Shown here piece by piece: positions 61,959 to 64,000 of a stretch of 64,000 bases of DNA. A program made the translations under genes and the position numbers. Source of the DNA: Bolinopsis microptera (Eukaryota; Ctenophora; Tentaculata; Lobata; Bolinopsidae); the NCBI RefSeq assembly GCF_026151205.1, contig NC_087078.1, positions 17,687,118 to 17,751,117 on the forward strand. Reading direction: 5' to 3'. Within the stretch, counting starts at the first letter, position 1, and the number at the start of each line of letters is the position of its first letter. The notes under the pieces were generated by a model. That model worked only from the letters and a program-made list of their open reading frames with translations, made no database searches and was not told where the DNA came from.

Positions 61959-61964
61959 CTATTT

Positions 61965-62469
61965 TTACTACTTCGGATAACTACCATTTTTTGGCTGTAA
62001 ATGATACTCTTGTTTAAATGTAGATATAGGTTTGCTACTGTATATTAATATATAATAACGTACACGGAAAAACAGTTACTGAAAGTATCTACTCCAGATG
62101 AGTGAGCCAAGAAAATGGGGCCAGGGAAGAGTGAGAAAACGTGCGAGGTTTTGTGAACACTCTGTCCGGGTCCCTAACTTCAGCTCCTAACTAGAGAAAT
62201 CAATTCAGTTAAGTGTTATTCTGTGGGAATAAGTTTAAAAAGTTAATTGAAGTATGTGAAATGTGAATGTGACTTGTATTCTGTATTTGTAACTTGTAAG
62301 TGTATGTACTTAGTGGTCTGATTACGTGATTCAAATTAGTAAAGATAAGATTTCGATTAGCCGTAAGCTGGTGCAGATAAGACATGGTTCGTATACTGTA
62401 CGATTCTTAGTAGATTAATAATTATGTCCAAATTTTCGATGTAGTATGTTTGTATATTGTATTGCTGTT
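61965..62469 (-). other. Spacer between LINE ORF1 and ORF2
   Basis: About 500 bp of AT-rich, non-coding sequence between the ORF1 stop and the beginning of the open ORF2 frame. No convincing internal promoter or hairpin was identified. It separates the ORFs too far for simple stop-start coupling. Confidence 0.5.
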
Positions 62470-63055
62470 CTAAGGTCTGCCCAATGAAGAAACATACTCC
62501 CGTCTTAGCGGCCAGTGTTTTCGAATTAAGTAGCTGCGCCCCATAAATTCTTTGACACAGGTAGCAAGAGAGCGAGCTATCTCTCTCTTGGACAGTACTG
62601 TTAGGTGGATTCCGTTTCCATCATGATCTACAATGACCTCTCTTCTCTGGTATAAAACAGTACAAATATGGTGCGAGTCAAAGAACCATAGCTTGGACAC
62701 TCTATTGCTTAGTTCAAAAATAAAACTGTTAAAAAGCTTAACCTCCTCATTAAGCCACGAGAAACGTGTGAGAACTAAAGAATTAAATATAAAAGTCGTG
62801 TTAGAATATTTCTCAATTAGATAATCAATATTTCTTTTAAAATCACATGAAAGGGAGTGGTGGTGGTGGTCATAGCGGGATAAATCGTTTATACCAGAAG
62901 AAATTATGACAATTTTAGAGCCAGAAATATACTGTTCGTGATCTAAAATTTTGGATAACTGGTACATTTCGCGTTTGATGCAGTGTACGTTAGGAAGGTC
63001 GAAAGGAACATCTCTGAGAAGCGAGTCCGTCAAGAATAATAGACGCTCCTTAGGT
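62470..63055 (-). CDS. LINE ORF1 C-terminal part: SGNH esterase-like domain
   Basis: Listed from where the frame becomes continuous with PKERLLFLTDSLLRD, upstream of the first ATG at 63033. The SGNH/GDSL hydrolase blocks can be seen: TDS in place of GDS (block I), IISSGINDLSR with the Gly-x-Asn-Asp of block III (residues 47-50 from Met), and DHDGNGIHLT (block V Asp and His, about 138 and 143). Esterase domains of this type are known in ORF1 proteins of CR1/L2-type LINEs, where they are thought to act on lipids or membranes. This segment overlaps the end of the upstream oxygenase frame in a different phase; I infer a single ORF1 broken by one frameshift near 63105-63130. Confidence 0.7.
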
Positions 63056-63986
63056 TGAGACTGCTCAGTAACTGTAGGCTTATGAATCGGTTCGTGGATC
63101 CTCGGGATTTTTTTTTGCGAGGGGGGGTATTCTGAGAGAGGCGTCTGAACGTAAGCGATATTCTGCAGTCCTGAGTTTCTGGTTGTGGCAATATACCATG
63201 CTCCCAGAAATTCTGTGATTCACGTGTCATCACATACACACATCCATGATCAAGTTTGTGGATCTGTTGTTTGACCGGACCGACTTTGCTACGAAATACC
63301 AGGTCTCTAGAAGCCCCAAGACTGAGTGTAATGATGTCACCAGTGACCTCATTTTCATCATCACTGTGGAAGGGTATATGGCACTTGCCGTTTTCATATT
63401 TGGTGATTAGACAAGTTACCTGCTCCTTATTAAACGTAGGGTCATCTAATACATTCGAAATGTTTGTAAAAATGTGGTCAATAACGGAGTTCTGAGGATA
63501 GTTTCTGGCATGATGCACGGTTGACCCATAGCGGTAATCTGTTGCTCCGAAGTACTGTACGGATCGGGATGCGATTCTGCGGAAGTTCATGCCCTTGCAG
63601 ATGTCCATCCAATTAATGTCATTAAAGTTCACACTTAGATTACATACCGGAGTAGGTAGAGCTGCGGAGGGTGAGCTGATCACTAACTGTGGTGGGGCTG
63701 GAGCAGAAGGGAGTGTGCTGTTTCCGACGCAGTCTGCGGTTGTTCTCCGAACTTCTGTCTTGTAGTCCTCTAGTGTTGTTTCTGCCTTCTCCAGCAAACC
63801 GGAAAAATGGTTCATTAACGAATCTATTTTAGCGACATCTACCGTAAACGAATTGATAAAGTTAGCATTTTTACAATCGTTCTCCAGTTTTTGTTTCAAT
63901 AGAACTTTACGTTTTGAAGTCTTAGTGTTGGATTTAATCCCTAAATCAATTCCCAGTGAACTGTTGTACGAGATTTCGTGCGCCAT
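63030..63986 (-). CDS. LINE ORF1 N-terminal part: AlkB-like 2OG-Fe(II) oxygenase
   Basis: 318 codons from ATG at 63986, only 14 bases from the window edge, so the true start could lie further out. Residues about 50-82 look like a coiled coil (KIDSLMNHFSGLLEKAETTL). Residues about 140-283 match AlkB-family dioxygenases: TDYRYGSTVHHAR, CLITKYENGKCHIPFHSDDE with the iron-binding His207-x-Asp209, SLGASRDLVFR, the distal His263 in FWEHGI, and Arg275/Arg281 in CRISLTFR for 2-oxoglutarate. All metal and co-substrate residues are present. Family members remove alkyl groups from nucleic acid bases, so repair or protection of the LINE RNA/DNA is a reasonable inference. The last ~30 codons (after a 7-C and a 9-A run) read out of phase with the SGNH frame. 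Confidence 0.78.
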   Translation of the reverse strand: MAHEISYNSSLGIDLGIKSNTKTSKRKVLLKQKLENDCKNANFINSFTVDVAKIDSLMNHFSGLLEKAETTLEDYKTEVRRTTADCVGNSTLPSAPAPPQLVISSPSAALPTPVCNLSVNFNDINWMDICKGMNFRRIASRSVQYFGATDYRYGSTVHHARNYPQNSVIDHIFTNISNVLDDPTFNKEQVTCLITKYENGKCHIPFHSDDENEVTGDIITLSLGASRDLVFRSKVGPVKQQIHKLDHGCVYVMTRESQNFWEHGILPQPETQDCRISLTFRRLSQNTPPRKKKSRGSTNRFISLQLLSSLNLRSVYYS

Positions 63987-64000
63987 GTGCTCGTCCTTAA

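Larger units (their letters stand above)
55294..64000 (-). mobile_element. LINE (jockey/CR1-like group), interrupted, partial at right edge
   Basis: Read on the minus strand: ORF1 (63986-62470, with a frameshift), a spacer (about 62469-61959), ORF2 (61958-58398), and a 3' UTR that continues across a 2.7 kb DNA-transposon insertion (55581-58281) to a terminal (TCAA)n tail at 55320-55294. Just before the tail is GCCTTCGGGTAGTGCTCC, a plausible conserved 3' end recognised by the reverse transcriptase. A short tandem tail instead of poly-A is typical of CR1/L2/Rex-type LINEs. The 5' end is outside the window. The tail ends 113 bp past the stop codon of the DSL-like gene. Confidence 0.85.

Overview
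This window is animal (metazoan) nuclear DNA. Genes are split by short GT-AG introns. There is a membrane ligand with Delta/Serrate/Lag-2 (DSL) type modules, a LINE with a PHD finger, endonuclease and reverse transcriptase, and several DNA transposons with clear target-site duplications. The sequence is AT-rich and repeat-dense. I cannot name the species; an early-branching or other invertebrate would fit, but that is inference.

Layout. (1) 1-746: AT-rich repeats and a possible pogo-like transposon end. (2) 747-16930: copy A of a ~16 kb duplicated block, ending at a 100-N gap. (3) 17112-23407, minus strand: a host gene of at least ten exons for an unrecognised protein crowded with Tyr-x-Asn motifs; three short tandem repeats lie in its introns. 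(4) 23411-35883: mostly non-coding, with repeated CCAAT plus CACGTG modules and a non-autonomous piggyBac-like element (29121-31772, TTAA on both sides). (5) 35884-51762: copy B of the duplicated block. (6) 53468-55180, plus strand: a three-exon, 386-residue type I membrane protein with DSL-like modules. (7) 55294-64000, minus strand: one LINE running off the right edge, interrupted in its 3' UTR by a 2.7 kb element with 8-bp target-site duplications.

The most notable find is in copy B: a complete 10.3 kb transposon at 40636-50926. It has an 8-bp target duplication (AGATCTAG), TAGGG termini and inverted repeats of 2-3 kb filled with GCCGGCTTATA-type palindromic arrays. It carries an intact 11-exon gene whose exon phases all agree and which gives a 756-residue protein. 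From memory of the family, that protein matches a widespread animal group usually deposited only as 'uncharacterized protein', and I interpret it as the transposase. Copy A carries the same element (about 6125-16141) but with hundreds of homopolymer-type indels. Those look like uncorrected long-read sequence rather than real decay, so copy A should not be trusted as a pseudogene without reads.

Other points of interest: the LINE ORF1 appears to combine an AlkB-like 2-oxoglutarate/Fe(II) oxygenase with an SGNH esterase domain; the DSL-like protein has an ITAM-like, YxN-bearing tail; and the neighbouring minus-strand gene has at least ten YxN motifs, the core of Grb2-type SH2 ligands. Exon models come from hand splice-site and phase matching; family assignments come from motif recognition, not database searches.
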